DNA of 64,000 bases, taken from the NCBI GenBank assembly GCA_934045075.1, contig OW203726.1:2967535-3031534 (forward strand). The letters run 5' to 3'. Numbering within the stretch: the first letter of the stretch is position 1; every line of letters starts with the position of its first letter. Shown here piece after piece: positions 20,640 to 31,296 of this stretch. Position numbers and translations under genes: made by a program. This stretch comes from Yponomeuta sedellus (Eukaryota; Arthropoda; Insecta; Lepidoptera; Yponomeutidae). The notes under the pieces are model-generated. The model was given only the letters and a program-made list of their open reading frames with translations. It had not been told where the DNA came from and ran no database searches.

Positions 20640-21377
20640 AGATAAGCGTTGTAATAAGAAAATACCTTAGTATTCAATCTAAAGCTTAATTTTTTTTTAA
20701 TTGAATATATTTATTTTGGTACAAGTCCATAGTGTTAGTATTACTGATAATACGTTACTAACTCATAATTCATACTAGAACCAACACACATAGTTTGTCA
20801 ATGATATAATATAAGCTCAACAATAGCTTGTTATTATATTGATAGGGTTCAATAGCAAATATTTATTGGATAAATTGTAAATGACATTGATTCCCGACAT
20901 TAATTACTATTCTATAAATGAGCATCGCGATTCATAAAAAAAACTACTTACAAAACGTGATTGTGATGTGTGATTTTATTTTATTTTATTTATATAAAGT
21001 GCAAAATACACTTATCTGAATACCGCTGAAAAACGTCCAAATTTACAATCGTGACTCATCTCAAAAGAAAAAAAATACATTTTACAATCGAAACGATAAG
21101 TTCCACAAGCCCCATAAAGGAATTTTTATTATCTAACATCATAAAATTGTTTTGTGACCACGGTTTTACTGCCCTTATTATTCGCAGAAAAAAGAAATAA
21201 CGCATAATCAAGCGAGACTACCTCGCGGCTAGAAACATTGTATCAAGGCCCACAAAATGCGCTAGGCCAAGTTCTAGGCTAGCCCGCACTGTGCATTTAC
21301 ACGAACCCATTCAAGAACTTTTCTATCCCCTCTATCTTCGAAGCCACTTATGTCATAACACTGAAAATTTGCAAAGA
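20640..21377. other. AT-rich stretch, no gene seen
   Basis: TTTATTTTATTTTATTTATA at 20970 and other AT runs. No recognisable coding or repeat family. Confidence 0.5.
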
Positions 21378-21612
21378 ATATAAGTTTGTTGACTTTTATT
21401 CCGGATCTACTTACGAGTGTTGTTATTAAATATCGGAAGAGTCCGACCAGGTTTCGCTTCGATTCGCAGAGCTTAATCATGGTGAGCAGAGACGGAGCTC
21501 GCGTCGCTGGTTGCTCGTCTCACACTGAGACAGACTCTTCCCATATAACAACACCCGTGAGTAGATCCGGACTAAAAGTCTACAATATGTTGTGCTTACG
21601 AAACTTTTAGAA
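21378..21612 (+). mobile_element. PLE pLTR copy, inverted arms plus tail
   Basis: Left arm inverted (GGATCTACTTACGAGTG, GAGTCCGACCAGGTTTCGCT), middle GTGAGCAGAGACGGAGCTCG, right arm in sense (ACACCCGTGAGTAGATCCGG), tail ACAATATGTTGTGCTTACG. Same architecture as 41482-42229 but without coding sequence. Confidence 0.75.
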
Positions 21613-21769
21613 TAAGGTTGCCAAATTAAAATATTACTATAAAGTTCATGCATCTGCGAGCAGCTTATATAGTTTACCCAAAATTGGAGATCCAAAAGTG
21701 CAATTTTTGGCACTCCCTGACTCACTCTATGACGAAGCATCAAAAGTCTTGGAACGTTTTATAACTTTT

Positions 21770-21990
21770 ATAATAATAAATAAACTCTGGAACGACTTCA
21801 GGTGTGATTTTATTTGTAGATTTATAGAACTTTAAAACAGAAAACTGGATAAAAACGGAGAAGCAGGTAAAAAGTCAGATCTGGTCAAAGGGTAAAGTAG
21901 TAGTGGATGAAAAATGAGGGAAATCGAAGAATGAGTGACATACATAATTTAAATATTTGAAAATGATAGATGGAAAAAGAAATAAAAATG
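21770..21990 (+). repeat. Dispersed repeat R
   Basis: ACAGAAAACTGGATAAAAAC through to GGTGTAAAGAGGTTTGCACC aligns in reverse with 39485-39700. It ends in the arm of the hairpin that follows. Confidence 0.7.
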
Positions 21991-22137
21991 GTGTAAAGAG
22001 GTTTGCACCGTCACATTACCCGGGGGCACCGGTATAAAAAAATATTTTTTAGATATATTTAAAAAAAATATCTAAAAAAAATTTTTTTTATAACGGTGCC
22101 CCCGGGTAATGTGACGGTGCAAACCTCTTTACACCGT
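21990..22137. repeat. Near-perfect 148-bp hairpin
   Basis: The outer arms of about 48 bp (GGTGTAAAGAGGTTTGCACC ... CATTACCCGGGGGCACCG) are repeated in inverse (CGGTGCCCCCGGGTAATG ... CCTCTTTACACC). The AT-rich centre (AAAATATTTTTTAGATAT / ATATCTAAAAAAAATTTTT) also pairs. Confidence 0.97.
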
Positions 22138-22742
22138 CTTTTACTTATAATTGAGCAATATATCTGAAATTGCGAATATTGAGTCTAATGAGTAGGTAAC
22201 AAATAAATATAAATTCATTCGTAATAATACGAGGTGTTTTAGATAGATAGATAGAGTGTTTTACACAAACGTCTTTTGAGGGTAACTTCCTAATGCGTTT
22301 TAGATATGGCAAAATTCTGTTAGGAGCCCTCCTTCAATTAGGCATTGAAGTAACATATTGAATATTTTCATTGCCATTACATTTTCAATTTGTGAATTCA
22401 CAAATGGGGGAATACTTCAGAGAATTGGAAAATGAAAAATATTAGTAATTTAAGCAAAAACCAAACAATTTTTACTTTCAAATGACAGTTATATTTCACG
22501 TCACAAACTTATTAAACTTATTAAATCATTGATTTTTCAGAGAAATAACTTAAAATTCATGCATTATTCGAAACATGAAGTTAGCCCGTTCTTTGTACTT
22601 ATCTTTTGGTGGGTAGGCCTTTGTTATTACGTTAATATTGAATGAACACTGTCTTGTATTCTTTCAGCAAACAAGATAATCATTGTAATCATACGAAAAT
22701 TACTCTTAATTTTAGTAATTGTTACGCTTTCAATATGCATTT

Positions 22743-22942
22743 TGGTGCCGGCTGTCATGTAATGGCAGTCGTTAAGCTATGTCGGAGGCCTTATGGGTAG
22801 CTTGATAACTTGTGACAGTAAAGCTCGCTACTGTGTTACAATCCTCCACCAACCCGCACTTGGCCCCCGTGTTGGAGTATGACCTAACTTGCCTGCGATG
22901 CAGGAAGAGACCCGTGCCCCAGCAAAGAGGACATACAAGGGT
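22743..22942 (+). mobile_element. SINE-A body/3' part
   Basis: Starts at TTGGTGCCGGCTGTCATG, just after the lost 5S-like head; ends GGACATACAAGGGTTGATTC. Confidence 0.9.
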
Positions 22943-23045
22943 TGATTCGAATCAATATGCATTTTAATTAATTTAATATTCATGTTTTCTTCATTAAAAT
23001 ATTAGTGTCGCTTAAATCTTACTTTTTCTCGTAGTCTGGGTAGAT

Positions 23046-23395
23046 TGTGGATTACGTTGTGGACTGAAAGAGGATGTAGTGACTAGAATTGAAAAAGGAA
23101 TGTTGCGTTGGTTTGGACATGTAGAGAGGATGAAGAAAGACAGACTGACGAAACAAATATATATTGCGAATGTGAGTGGAAGGGCTGGTAAGGGACGTCC
23201 CAGACGGACTTACATCGACCAAATAGGGGATGTATTAGCAAAGGGAAAAATAAAAAGTACCCGGAACCGGCGTGCGTGCATGCAACGACTTATGAACGTT
23301 GATGAAGCGAAGGTGATCTGTCAGGATCGTGGCAAGTGGCAGTCCCTGGTCTCTGCCTACCCCTCTGGAATACAGGCGTGAGGTTATGTATGTAT
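23046..23395 (+). mobile_element. LINE-F, 350 bp, best preserved C-terminus
   Basis: An open frame (23079-23381) encodes MTRIEKGMLRWFGHVERMKK, RLTKQIYIANVSGRAGKGRP, RTYIDQIGDVLAKGKIKSTR and ends QSLVSAYPSGIQA*. This is the C-terminal tail of a non-LTR retrotransposon ORF2, downstream of the reverse transcriptase. It has no stop, but the catalytic domains are absent because of 5' truncation. Target duplication GTCTGGGTAGAT at 23034-23045 and 23396-23407. Tail GAGGTTATGTATGTAT. Confidence 0.95.
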
Positions 23396-23672
23396 GTCTG
23401 GGTAGATAGCATAGTCTGCAACTCTTGAAACTAACGGATTTAGTATTTTAATGACTCGCGATGCTAATACATAGTTATGTATGATACCATATCACTTAGA
23501 AGTAATTCATGGTCCTCGACAGCCTAAAAACGGCATTACGTTTATATTTATTAGGTAAAACGTTATTACCTTCATTCACGACGTTAATAATCGCAATTAC
23601 ACCCGTTTCATACTTAACTTAATCTAATCTTAACCTAATGAATAGAATAAAAATAAAATAAAAAATAAACTT

Positions 23673-23915
23673 TGACGGCCCCGGTGGCGCAGCGGTTTGG
23701 CATGCTGACTGTAAGACCGAAGGTCCTGGGTTCGATCCCCGGCCGGGTCAAAATAGGAAACGACCTTTTCTGGTTTGTCTCGAGTCTTGGATGTTATCTA
23801 TGTATTTATTGTATTATTAAATCTATCGTCGAGTTGGCACGTGTAATACAAGTAATTTGGTTGTACTTATAGTATGGGGCTAACGAAATCTGTGTAATAT
23901 GTTCATGAATATTAA
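23673..23915 (+). mobile_element. SINE-D, best copy
   Basis: tRNA-like head: CCCCGGTGGCGCAGCGGTTT (A box), GGGTTCGATCCCCGG (B box). Body CTTGGATGTTATCTATGT; tail GGGGCTAACGAAATCTGTG then TAATATGTTCATGAATATT. Confidence 0.9.
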
Positions 23916-24524
23916 AAAAAACATTGAAACAAACTATTTATGAGAGTCGCGAGTCATTAAGAAATGATACTTCAGTTACATTTTACCTGCTGTCAAATAT
24001 ACAGTTAGTAAAATTAATACTCCCTTGATTGCAAGGTGTTTTTATATCCACAGTCATATATTCCCCTCATTTCGATGTGTTTTTTATTGATCCGCAGTCA
24101 TAGTAACGCATCAGCCCTATAATGTTTTTATAGAAAAATTCAAAACAGATTGCTCCTAACTCCACTCAAGGGTATATTATAACACTTCGGAGCCGTCAAA
24201 AGGCACAACACAGTCTGCATGAATAGAGGAAGTTATACGCCAAAGAAGCCCTCTCTCCGTTGCCAAGGACTACTCGAAGATTGTACTATACGTGAACACG
24301 CCATCTCGAAGGATGCAAATTGGAAATCTCTCCATTTCTACATCAAACAGTTTCGGCTCCTTTGTGGAGTTTTCATACGAGGTTAACGTGAAGGGCAGTT
24401 AGGAGACAGCATACATACGAAACATTAATGGCCATATGCTTCAAGGCGCAGCCACAAATTTTATGAGTTGACTTTACGTGAAGGCTATATCTTGATCTAT
24501 CTATTGAGAAATAGGGGAATAAAT

Positions 24525-24697
24525 ATTTCGATCAAATAGGGGACATGTTAGCAAAGGCCGAGATAAAAAGTACTCGACACTGGCGAGTGTGAATGCAACG
24601 ACTAATGAATGTTGATGAAGCGAAAAAGATCTGTCAGGATCGTGGCAAGTGGCATACCCTGGTATCTGTTTACCGATATCGGGAAACAGGTGTGAGT
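24525..24697 (+). mobile_element. LINE-F 3' fragment
   Basis: ATCAAATAGGGGACATGTTA, TGAATGTTGATGAAGCG and GTCAGGATCGTGGCAAGTGG encode the decayed IDQIGD ... QDRGKW tail. Confidence 0.8.
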
Positions 24698-24898
24698 TTT
24701 AAGAAATTTAAATTTTTTTAAACTATAAAATTGTGTCGCAGCTAGCCTTGAAGAGGCGGGAGATTAATAAATAATAAAACAAGGGTTCTATACAATTTAA
24801 AATATATTTACAAGAAACCTAACTAGTTACATATTATGGTAGCTAGATAGTCGTGAGGTTCTGCCTACACAAGTTTGGACTTTCCCGTTAGTTATCAC

Positions 24899-25689
24899 CA
24901 GTGGTCGGTGTAGGTATATTGAATTAAGGTCACTGACATCAAACGTATATGTTAATATGGATACGCCTCCGAGTTTCCGGATTATTATGATAAAAATACC
25001 GGAACTATTACTACATGAAACTAGTTAAAAATGTATCAATACTCTCAACGCTATGCTGCTAGTGGCGTAGATGACCAGAATTTAATAGTAAAAAATGACT
25101 GGTGTGTAAAAACCTTGTTGTAGTAAAAGCCTAAGCATGTATAAAATGATATAATAATAATAATCATTTCAACACACGACATCCGGCAAACAGGGTCTTT
25201 TGTCCTCTTATCTCTATGCTCAACGCATCTGACCAATTAGAATCAAGTATCCAGGATGACTCATTGACTGTTTGTTCGAAAACAATGCGCTCGCACCGAC
25301 ATCCAGACCAAGTGGCTCACTCACTTATTTCGGTTCGTGGAGTGCGCTTATTTTATGTGTTGTGAATATCTTGACTTGACCCTGGCTTGTTTACTGTCTT
25401 CTGAAATCTACTTAAAACGACGAATTTGGCTTATAACTACGGACATCGATTTATTACTCTTGGATTGGGCCCATTTGAAGTTGTTTTTGTACGGGTAATT
25501 ATTTTCACTATTTAAGAAGGTTTTAGAACTTGGAAACAGTTAAAAAAATCACTTTATAGCAATCATCACAGCGCATGAGAGTCCGGTTTACCAAATTTTT
25601 GGAAACTCCGGTACATTCCGGAAGAAAAGCATGTCCATGCTATGATATGACGCAAGTATCTAAAATCAATATACCTACACCGACCACTG
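24899..25689. mobile_element. Non-autonomous hAT-like element, 791 bp
   Basis: Terminal inverted repeats CAGTGGTCGGTGTAGGTATA (left) and its reverse complement (right), about 24 bp. An exact 8-bp duplication GTTATCAC lies at 24891-24898 and 25690-25697. A terminus starting CAGTGGT with an 8-bp duplication is the hAT signature. No transposase frame; the interior is AT-rich. Confidence 0.92.
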
Positions 25690-25697
25690 GTTATCAC

Positions 25698-27030
25698 AGT
25701 CAGGTACTCCCCTGAGCCGGTCGGGAGCCGATGGAAGCCTTTTCGTTAGCCGCGACCAAGCAGACAGGAATTTCTCTCGGTGTCGTGCTGAGTGCGTCCG
25801 AATGTGCCGACGCAAGAATGTATTGGCGATGAGCTGCCGTCTGGACCACTATCAGTGGATGTTGGGTACCCCTTAACCAGTAGGTATGCCCGGGGTATTT
25901 GTGGCCCGAACCTTGGACCCTGGAATTAAATCCCACGCATTAGTCTACAGCCATAGGACAGAACAACCACCGCCACCGACACAGTGGAAGAGAAGAAGCC
26001 CAACTAGTTTGAAGGTGGCGGTGACAGATTTCAGTAGCGGAGTACCCGATGCGTTAGAAACTAATACAAAATGATTACTAAATTATGAGTGAACTAATGT
26101 GAACCAATACCAATATTTACAATTTTATGGCCATTGCTATACTAGCACTACCAATGTAATGATCATCACCAAAATCAATAAGTAGGTACATAAAAGCGTC
26201 TTAATGCGAGTATTAAGTGAGGATGATGCAATCATGACTAGCAATTTCAAAAGCGGCCATTTTGTGCAAACAATCAAAAGTCACCCAGAGATTAAGGAAG
26301 ATACAGTGTATGCAAGGGTAACGGGTCGCTACTAATTTGCATAATGAATAGCTAAAGAAAGAGGAATAAAAGAAGAAATAGCAAGCACAAGCACTACAAT
26401 TGATTTTACTAACACTAATAACTAGGTACTACGATTTAAACTAGTATCTGTTCATAACTTACCCAACAGACGGGGAAATCGAACTCACAAAACTTCGTGA
26501 ATAAAATAAAATATCTATAGGTATTCTAGTAAAGGGTTTGGCCGCTTTAGAGACGGAAAACTGGCAATAAAAGGAGCAAGCGCGCGCGCAGCTTTGCCGA
26601 TGGACCAAACGCAATTGCTGTCGGCCAGCGGCCGTGTTGCTACCGGGCGGCGGTAGCAATCGACTTGAGAGACCAGTTATTTTAGCGTTCCGCAGCGCGA
26701 AGGCCGCAAAACGCTTTCGATTACGGAATCATGCTTTTGTTGCGGATTATAGTTATTTTTATAGTTTAGTAGTTTAGAAATTAAGAAACATTTTTACTTT
26801 TAAATGTGTCTGATTTTTAATACTGATTTTTTATAGTGAATTATAATCGATAAGGACCGTAACGTCATACTCAAATAAATAACGTTACAATTGGTAGATT
26901 CAACCAAGCTTGATTAGTATTGACGTTACATTTCACGTTGACTACATATAAGGTCGCTTAAACGTGCAGAGCTACTCGTAGTTTACATTTTTCATTGGTC
27001 TTAGACTTTATTTCAAAGTCGTAAATTTCA
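25698..27030. other. Higher-GC stretch, no gene recognised
   Basis: Frames at 25700-25936 (reverse) and 25886-26074 (forward) overlap on opposite strands, as expected by chance in GC-richer DNA. 26560-26740 is locally GC-rich. Could be unique host sequence; I cannot identify an exon. Confidence 0.4.
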
Positions 27031-27032
27031 AA

Positions 27033-27165
27033 AGAGCAGTGGTAGCGGAGAGGTAGATCACTGACTTCTCAATCGGAAGGCCGTGTGTTCGACTCCCGCA
27101 GTGTACCAATGACTTCTTTAAGTTATGTACATTTGTGAATTTATAGTAGTAATAGCACTTGCTAA
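27033..27165 (+). mobile_element. SINE-E 5' part
   Basis: GTGGTAGCGGAGAGGTAGAT (A box), GACTTCTCAATCGGAAGG, GTGTTCGACTCCCGC (B box), then TGTACCAATGACTTC and ATGTACATTTGTGAATTTAT, parallel to 37941-38469. Confidence 0.8.
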
Positions 27166-27367
27166 TAGGTAAATGCTAATTTAGAAATATTGTATTTTCT
27201 TGTGGTTTTTCGTGTTGAAGTTGTTTTGTAGTATAAATAAACGGTTTCTATTCTAATCCATTCTATTATAATGGTGAACTAAAACGTCATGAGAAAACCT
27301 AAGTATGTGATTCCATAAGCGAAGATTCCCACTAGATGCCGCCGTTTTACTTATACAGTATGGCCTA

Positions 27368-27508
27368 ATGGGCGGTTTCTGAATTGAGAATTTCACTAAG
27401 TATATACTTAAGTAACATTCTGTCAAGCTCATTGCTGAGAAATTTGAAAAGACAACAACACACTTAAGTATTTACTTACCGAAATTCTCAATTCAGAAAC
27501 TGGACCTA
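27368..27508. mobile_element. MITE Q, intact-looking
   Basis: GGCGGTTTCTGAATTGAGAA and TTCTCAATTCAGAAACTGG are the inverted ends; ACTTAAGTAACATTCTG and ACACTTAAGTATTTACTTAC are inside. Non-coding, about 140 bp. Confidence 0.8.
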
Positions 27509-27544
27509 AGTCTGGATATTTTTAATCATGTTTGTGAAGTTACA

Positions 27545-27710
27545 GCTGCAATACCACTCGCTAACTGTTTGAAAATATCCTAAGGAAACCTGAGAGTCTG
27601 ATGTGTTCAACTACCTCAGCGCTTGAAATTGCCAATCCGTGGTGGGCACGCGTGGTAATTAAGCCCATACTCTTTCTCTGCCTGCAGTGGAACGTATATA
27701 GGCTACATAA
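27545..27710 (-). mobile_element. LINE-P/related 3' fragment
   Basis: AATATCCTAAGGAAACCTGA resembles the widespread AAACATCGTAAGGAAACCC segment at 38355. ATACTCTTTCTCTGCCTGCA is the reverse of the LINE-P AGAGAAAGAGTATGGG segment. Confidence 0.45.
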
Positions 27711-27738
27711 AAAAAGGTTTAATGTATAGTGAAGTGCT

Positions 27739-28093
27739 CGTGGCCTAGGCGAACCGAGTGATTGGAATCAATCACTTGGTTAAGCAACAACAGGCGCGGT
27801 CAGTTACGGGATGCGTGAGCGTCCCGTGACTACCACTAGTGGCATTTTTCCGAGCGCTTCCGTGCTTCGCAAGGCACGCTAAGCCGTTGGTGCCGGCTGT
27901 CATGTAATGGCAGTCGTTAAGCCATGTCAGAGGCCTTATGGGCGGCTTGATAACTTCTGACAGTATGGCCCGCCACTGTCTTACAATCCTCCACCTACCC
28001 GGACTTGGCCCCCGTGGTGGAGTATGGCCTAACCTTTCTGCGATGCAGGAAGAGACCCGTGCCCCATCAGTGGGGACATACAAGGGTTGACAA
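27739..28093 (+). mobile_element. SINE-A, full length
   Basis: 5S-like head CTCGTGGCCTAGGCGAACCG ... GGTTAAGCAACAACAGGCGC (the second box is mutated to GGATGCGTGAGCG). Central GGCTGTCATGTAATGGCAG stem; 3' end GTGGGGACATACAAGGGTTG. Confidence 0.92.
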
Positions 28094-28499
28094 CTTATAG
28101 TGGGCACTACTATACCACTACCTGGTAAATAGTGAAGATTTTCATTTGTACGCAGTGAACGTACTGCGACGTTGCTTGCGTGTGATTGAGACCTTTTCTT
28201 TTTAGGGCGAAACAATATCCGGACCGCATTATTTTCGATTTCACTTTAGGTCTCCGCTTCTTTGGGATTAACGAGACCTCCGCAAAGGACTTCGCTTGCC
28301 TTTGGCTCATTATATTTCATATTTGGAAGGATAATTTCGGGGCAACCCTTGTAGTTGAACAAAACACAATATGTCTTTTATCATTCGGTCTTGTATATCA
28401 TCTGAAGCTGTGGTATTGCCACAAGTGGACTATATACGTGCAAGGCACATATCTTCTCTCAAATTGCTGGAGCTCATAAAGTTACAACAATGTCATCGA
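28094..28499. other. Unassigned stretch with overlapping open frames
   Basis: 28186-28479 is open on the forward strand (97 codons) and 28110-28310 on the reverse. Neither shows a motif I recognise. May be an old coding fragment of a transposon. Confidence 0.25.
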
Positions 28500-28625
28500 T
28501 ATTGGTACATCATTATCATCAGACATTTGACGCTCACTGCAAGACATAGGTCTCCCTCCTAGTTTTCCAAGCTTCGTGATTGTGTGCCGTCCACATCCAG
28601 CGACTTCCCAGCAACTTGTGTAACC
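28500..28625 (-). mobile_element. LINE-RTE 3' end
   Basis: CATTATCATCAGACATTTGA, then GACGCTCACTGCAAGACATA: the reverse of a terminus ending in TGATGATGATG like that at 39295. Confidence 0.6.
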
Positions 28626-28687
28626 ATAACATTCATGACTTACGAGTATGGAAGCAAGTCCTGGCCGCTGACTATAGGCCTCATAAG

Positions 28688-28757
28688 AAAGCTCGCCTTT
28701 GTACATGTATTTTCTTAAATTTTATTCCTTTTTTCGTGTGCAATAAAAAATATTTAA
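28688..28757 (+). mobile_element. LINE-N 3' end
   Basis: AAGCTCGCCTTTGTACATGT, then TGTGCAATAAAAAATATT. Same terminus as 38835-38905; it carries an AATAAA-type signal. Confidence 0.6.
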
Positions 28758-28763
28758 AAAAAA

Positions 28764-29043
28764 AGCTCAAGGTCGCCCAACGCGCAATAGAGCGAGCTGT
28801 GTTAGGAATTTCACTGTGTGATCAATCAAGATTGAGGAGATCCGCAAAATAACCCGAGTTACTGATACAGCCCGTAATGACTCAGATTACTAAGATGAAG
28901 TAGCAGTGGGCGGGGCACATTACTCGAAGAACTGATGACTGTTGGGGCGCAAAAGTTCTGAACTGGTGACCACGGACCGAACAACGCGGTGAGAGCAGGC
29001 CCTCCACCAGATGGTCTGACGACCAGGTTACGACATTGGTACA
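28764..29043 (+). pseudogene. LINE-RTE C-terminal remnant
   Basis: Conceptual fragments KVAQRAIERAVLGISLCDQ, then KMK*QWAGHITRRTDDCWGA and RPSTRWSDDQV, in order, with stops and frameshifts. This is the tail of an RTE-type endonuclease/reverse transcriptase. Catalytic domains are absent. Confidence 0.7.
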
Positions 29044-29044
29044 T

Positions 29045-29105
29045 TAGATTCAAACCTGGGACTTAATCCATGTTAAGCACTTGGACTACATTTGAGCTAC
29101 ATCTG
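29045..29105 (-). mobile_element. tRNA-like SINE head remnant
   Basis: Reverse strand: GTAGCTCAAATGTAGTCC (A-box-like), AAGTGCTTAACATGG, GTCCCAGGTTTGAATC (B-box-like). Too degenerate for a functional tRNA; family uncertain. Confidence 0.35.
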
Positions 29106-29159
29106 CTCTACTGCAGCTCTACTCTGATTTTAAGGTTGTCATTTGGTTTTGTTAATGAT

Positions 29160-29740
29160 ATACTAGAGCAGATTAGAATACACCTACAATAGTTCAGTGG
29201 ACTGTATTTTAGGGGCTGATGATAAATTAAAACCGAGATTTACTAGATTTAGGGCTGATTTTTCAATCCTCGGATAAAACTTATCCGTCTAAATAAAGTG
29301 TTACATAGTGATATAAAAATGTCACCGTAAAACAACAAAAGAAAGGCAATCAGAAGACATTTTTGAATTAGTTGTTTACTATAAAATTCGACAAAATCAG
29401 CCCTTAGGCTATATTGTAAAATCAGACACACCGCATGCGGGAGCGGCAAAACGCGAACTCTATTTACAATACTGACAACATTACAATGTGAAGCAATGTT
29501 GCCGCAATAAAAGTATGGTAAAATAATCTTAAAAAACACACTTTATAGTAAGTATTTCACAAATAAACTCAAAAATAATAATGTACAATGTTAACCATTA
29601 TTATCAGTGTATATCATAACATTGTTATCATTTACATTTTTGTTGCCTGATGCCCGTAAATAATAGAGTGGACTCGTGAAAGGTTCATGTACTGTCGACT
29701 GCCCAATGTTTACTCCTAACTAATGTCTCATAGAAACGCT
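29160..29740. other. AT-rich stretch, no gene seen
   Basis: A 96-codon reverse frame (29249-29539) is F/L/Y-rich and AT-driven. No repeat recognised. Confidence 0.4.
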
Positions 29741-29800
29741 CGTGGCCTAGTCGAACCGAGTGATTGGAAGCAGTCACTTGAGTTAAGCAACAACAGGCGC
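29741..29800 (+). mobile_element. SINE-A head fragment
   Basis: CGCTCGTGGCCTAGTCGAAC to AAGCAACAACAGGCGCG only; 3' truncated, which is unusual for target-primed insertion and suggests a later deletion. Confidence 0.8.
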
Positions 29801-30037
29801 GTTAAGGTGCAATTTGAATTGAACCTCTTCGACGTGGATAACAATAATTTCTCGGTATTGTTCCTCGGGTTTCGGTAAAAACTCCTTTCCATCAGACTTA
29901 AATCGGTTTACTACTAAGTGGAGACATACGAAAAGATCAGCAACGGTGAACGTAGAGTGACATAGTTTTTATACCGTAGAAGACGTAGAAAAACTCGGAA
30001 GAAAATTAATAATAAGCATACTGTCATGAAAGAAGAA

Positions 30038-30397
30038 GCGCTCATGGCCTAGTCGAACCGAGTGAATGGAATCAATCACTTGAGTTAAGCAACAATAGGC
30101 GCGGTCAGGTGCAGATTAGGTGACCGTCTTGTGACTACCGCTAGTGGCATTTTTCCGAGCGCTTTCGTGCTTCGCAAGGCACGTTAAGCCGTTGGTGCCG
30201 GCTGTCATATAATGGCAGTCGTTAAGCCATGTCAGAGGCCTTATGGGCGGCTTGATAACTTCTGACAGTAAGGCCCGCCATACTGTCTTACAATCCTCCA
30301 CCAACCCGGACTTGACCCCCGTATGGTGGAGTATGGCCGAACCTTCCTGCGATGCAGGAAGAAACCCGTGCCCCAGCAGTGGGGACATACAAGGGTT
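30038..30397 (+). mobile_element. SINE-A, full length (first of a tandem pair)
   Basis: Complete from GCGCTCATGGCCTAGTCG to ACATACAAGGGTTGATAAC. CGTATGGTGGAG and CGCCATACTGTC carry 2-bp insertions relative to the family. Confidence 0.92.
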
Positions 30398-30404
30398 GAT
30401 AACG

Positions 30405-30702
30405 AGGCGCGGTAAGGTACAGGATGGGTGACCGTCCTGTGACTACCGCTAGTGGCATTTTCTGAGTGCTTTCGTGCTTCGCAAGGCACGTTAAGCCGTT
30501 GGTGCCGGCTGTCATATAACGGCAGTTGTTAAGTCATGTCAGAGGCCTCATGGCGGCTTGATAACTGCTGACAGTAAGACCCGCCACTGTCTTACAACCC
30601 TCCACCAACCTGGACTTGGCCCCCGTGGTGGAGTATGGCCTAACCTTCCTGCGATGCACGAAGAGACCCGTGCCCCAACAGTGGGGACATACAAGCGTTG
30701 AT
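30405..30702 (+). mobile_element. SINE-A, second of a tandem pair, head truncated
   Basis: Starts inside the 5S-like head at AGGCGCGGTAAGGTACAGG directly after the first copy's GATAACG, and ends ACATACAAGCGTTGATATCG. A head-to-tail dimer could arise by insertion into the first copy's tail or by unequal exchange. Confidence 0.9.
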
Positions 30703-30816
30703 ATCGATATTTACTTTTTTCAACTACTAGTTCACCCCGCAAACGTTGTTTTGCCAGATTAAATTAGCCTATAATCTCACACCTACCAAAATAGGATAAG
30801 ATAAAAAGATTCTGTA

Positions 30817-31006
30817 TCTTCTATAATATAAAAATGAATCGCTGAATGTGTTGGTAAGCGCAAATCTCGAGAGCAGCTAGACCGATTTCGCTAATTCTTT
30901 TTTTAGACTATTCCTTGAAGTACGAGGATGGTTCTTACGGAGTGAAATATAAAAACAAAATTAAGAATCGACTGTTAGGCGGTACGAAGTTCGCGGGGTC
31001 AGCTAG
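30817..31006 (+). mobile_element. Short non-autonomous Helitron-like element, 190 bp
   Basis: 5' TCTTCTATAATATAAAAATG preceded by A; 3' CGAAGTTCGCGGGGTCAGCTAG followed (in two parts, CGAAGTTCG then GGGGTCAGCTAG) by T. TC...CTAG termini between A and T, without target duplication, and a short palindrome before the end fit Helitron rules. Non-coding. Confidence 0.8.
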
Positions 31007-31007
31007 T

Positions 31008-31125
31008 ATTCTATATAAAAACAAACATAAAATAAAGATACAGTACAATTGGCGGCCTTATTGCTTAGAGCAATTTCTTCCCGACAACCTACGATGATGA
31101 GTTGTTGAAGGATAAGTGAGACGGT
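31008..31125 (-). mobile_element. LINE-N 3' end
   Basis: AAGATACAGTACAATTGGCG, then CCTTATTGCTTAGAGCAATT. Nearly identical to 34340-34440 and directly abuts the Helitron-like terminus. Confidence 0.65.
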
Positions 31126-31296
31126 GAGAGGTAGTACACAAATATACCAAATATACGCAAAAAGAAAAAAAAGTTAGTGAAGCCGTTTCTGAGGTGTTCG
31201 ATAACAAACACTGTGACACGAGATTATTATATAATATTAGAATAGCTGTCCCGGAAAACTTCGTATACGATTCTTGCTACCATGGCAACGAAATTA

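Noticed and set aside
27760..27850. 5S rRNA gene or pseudogene
   Set aside because: The 5S-like part is always fused to the same SINE body and 3' end; not a free-standing 5S unit.
28186..28479. 97-codon forward frame as a host gene
   Set aside because: No motif and an overlapping reverse frame; cannot be distinguished from chance.
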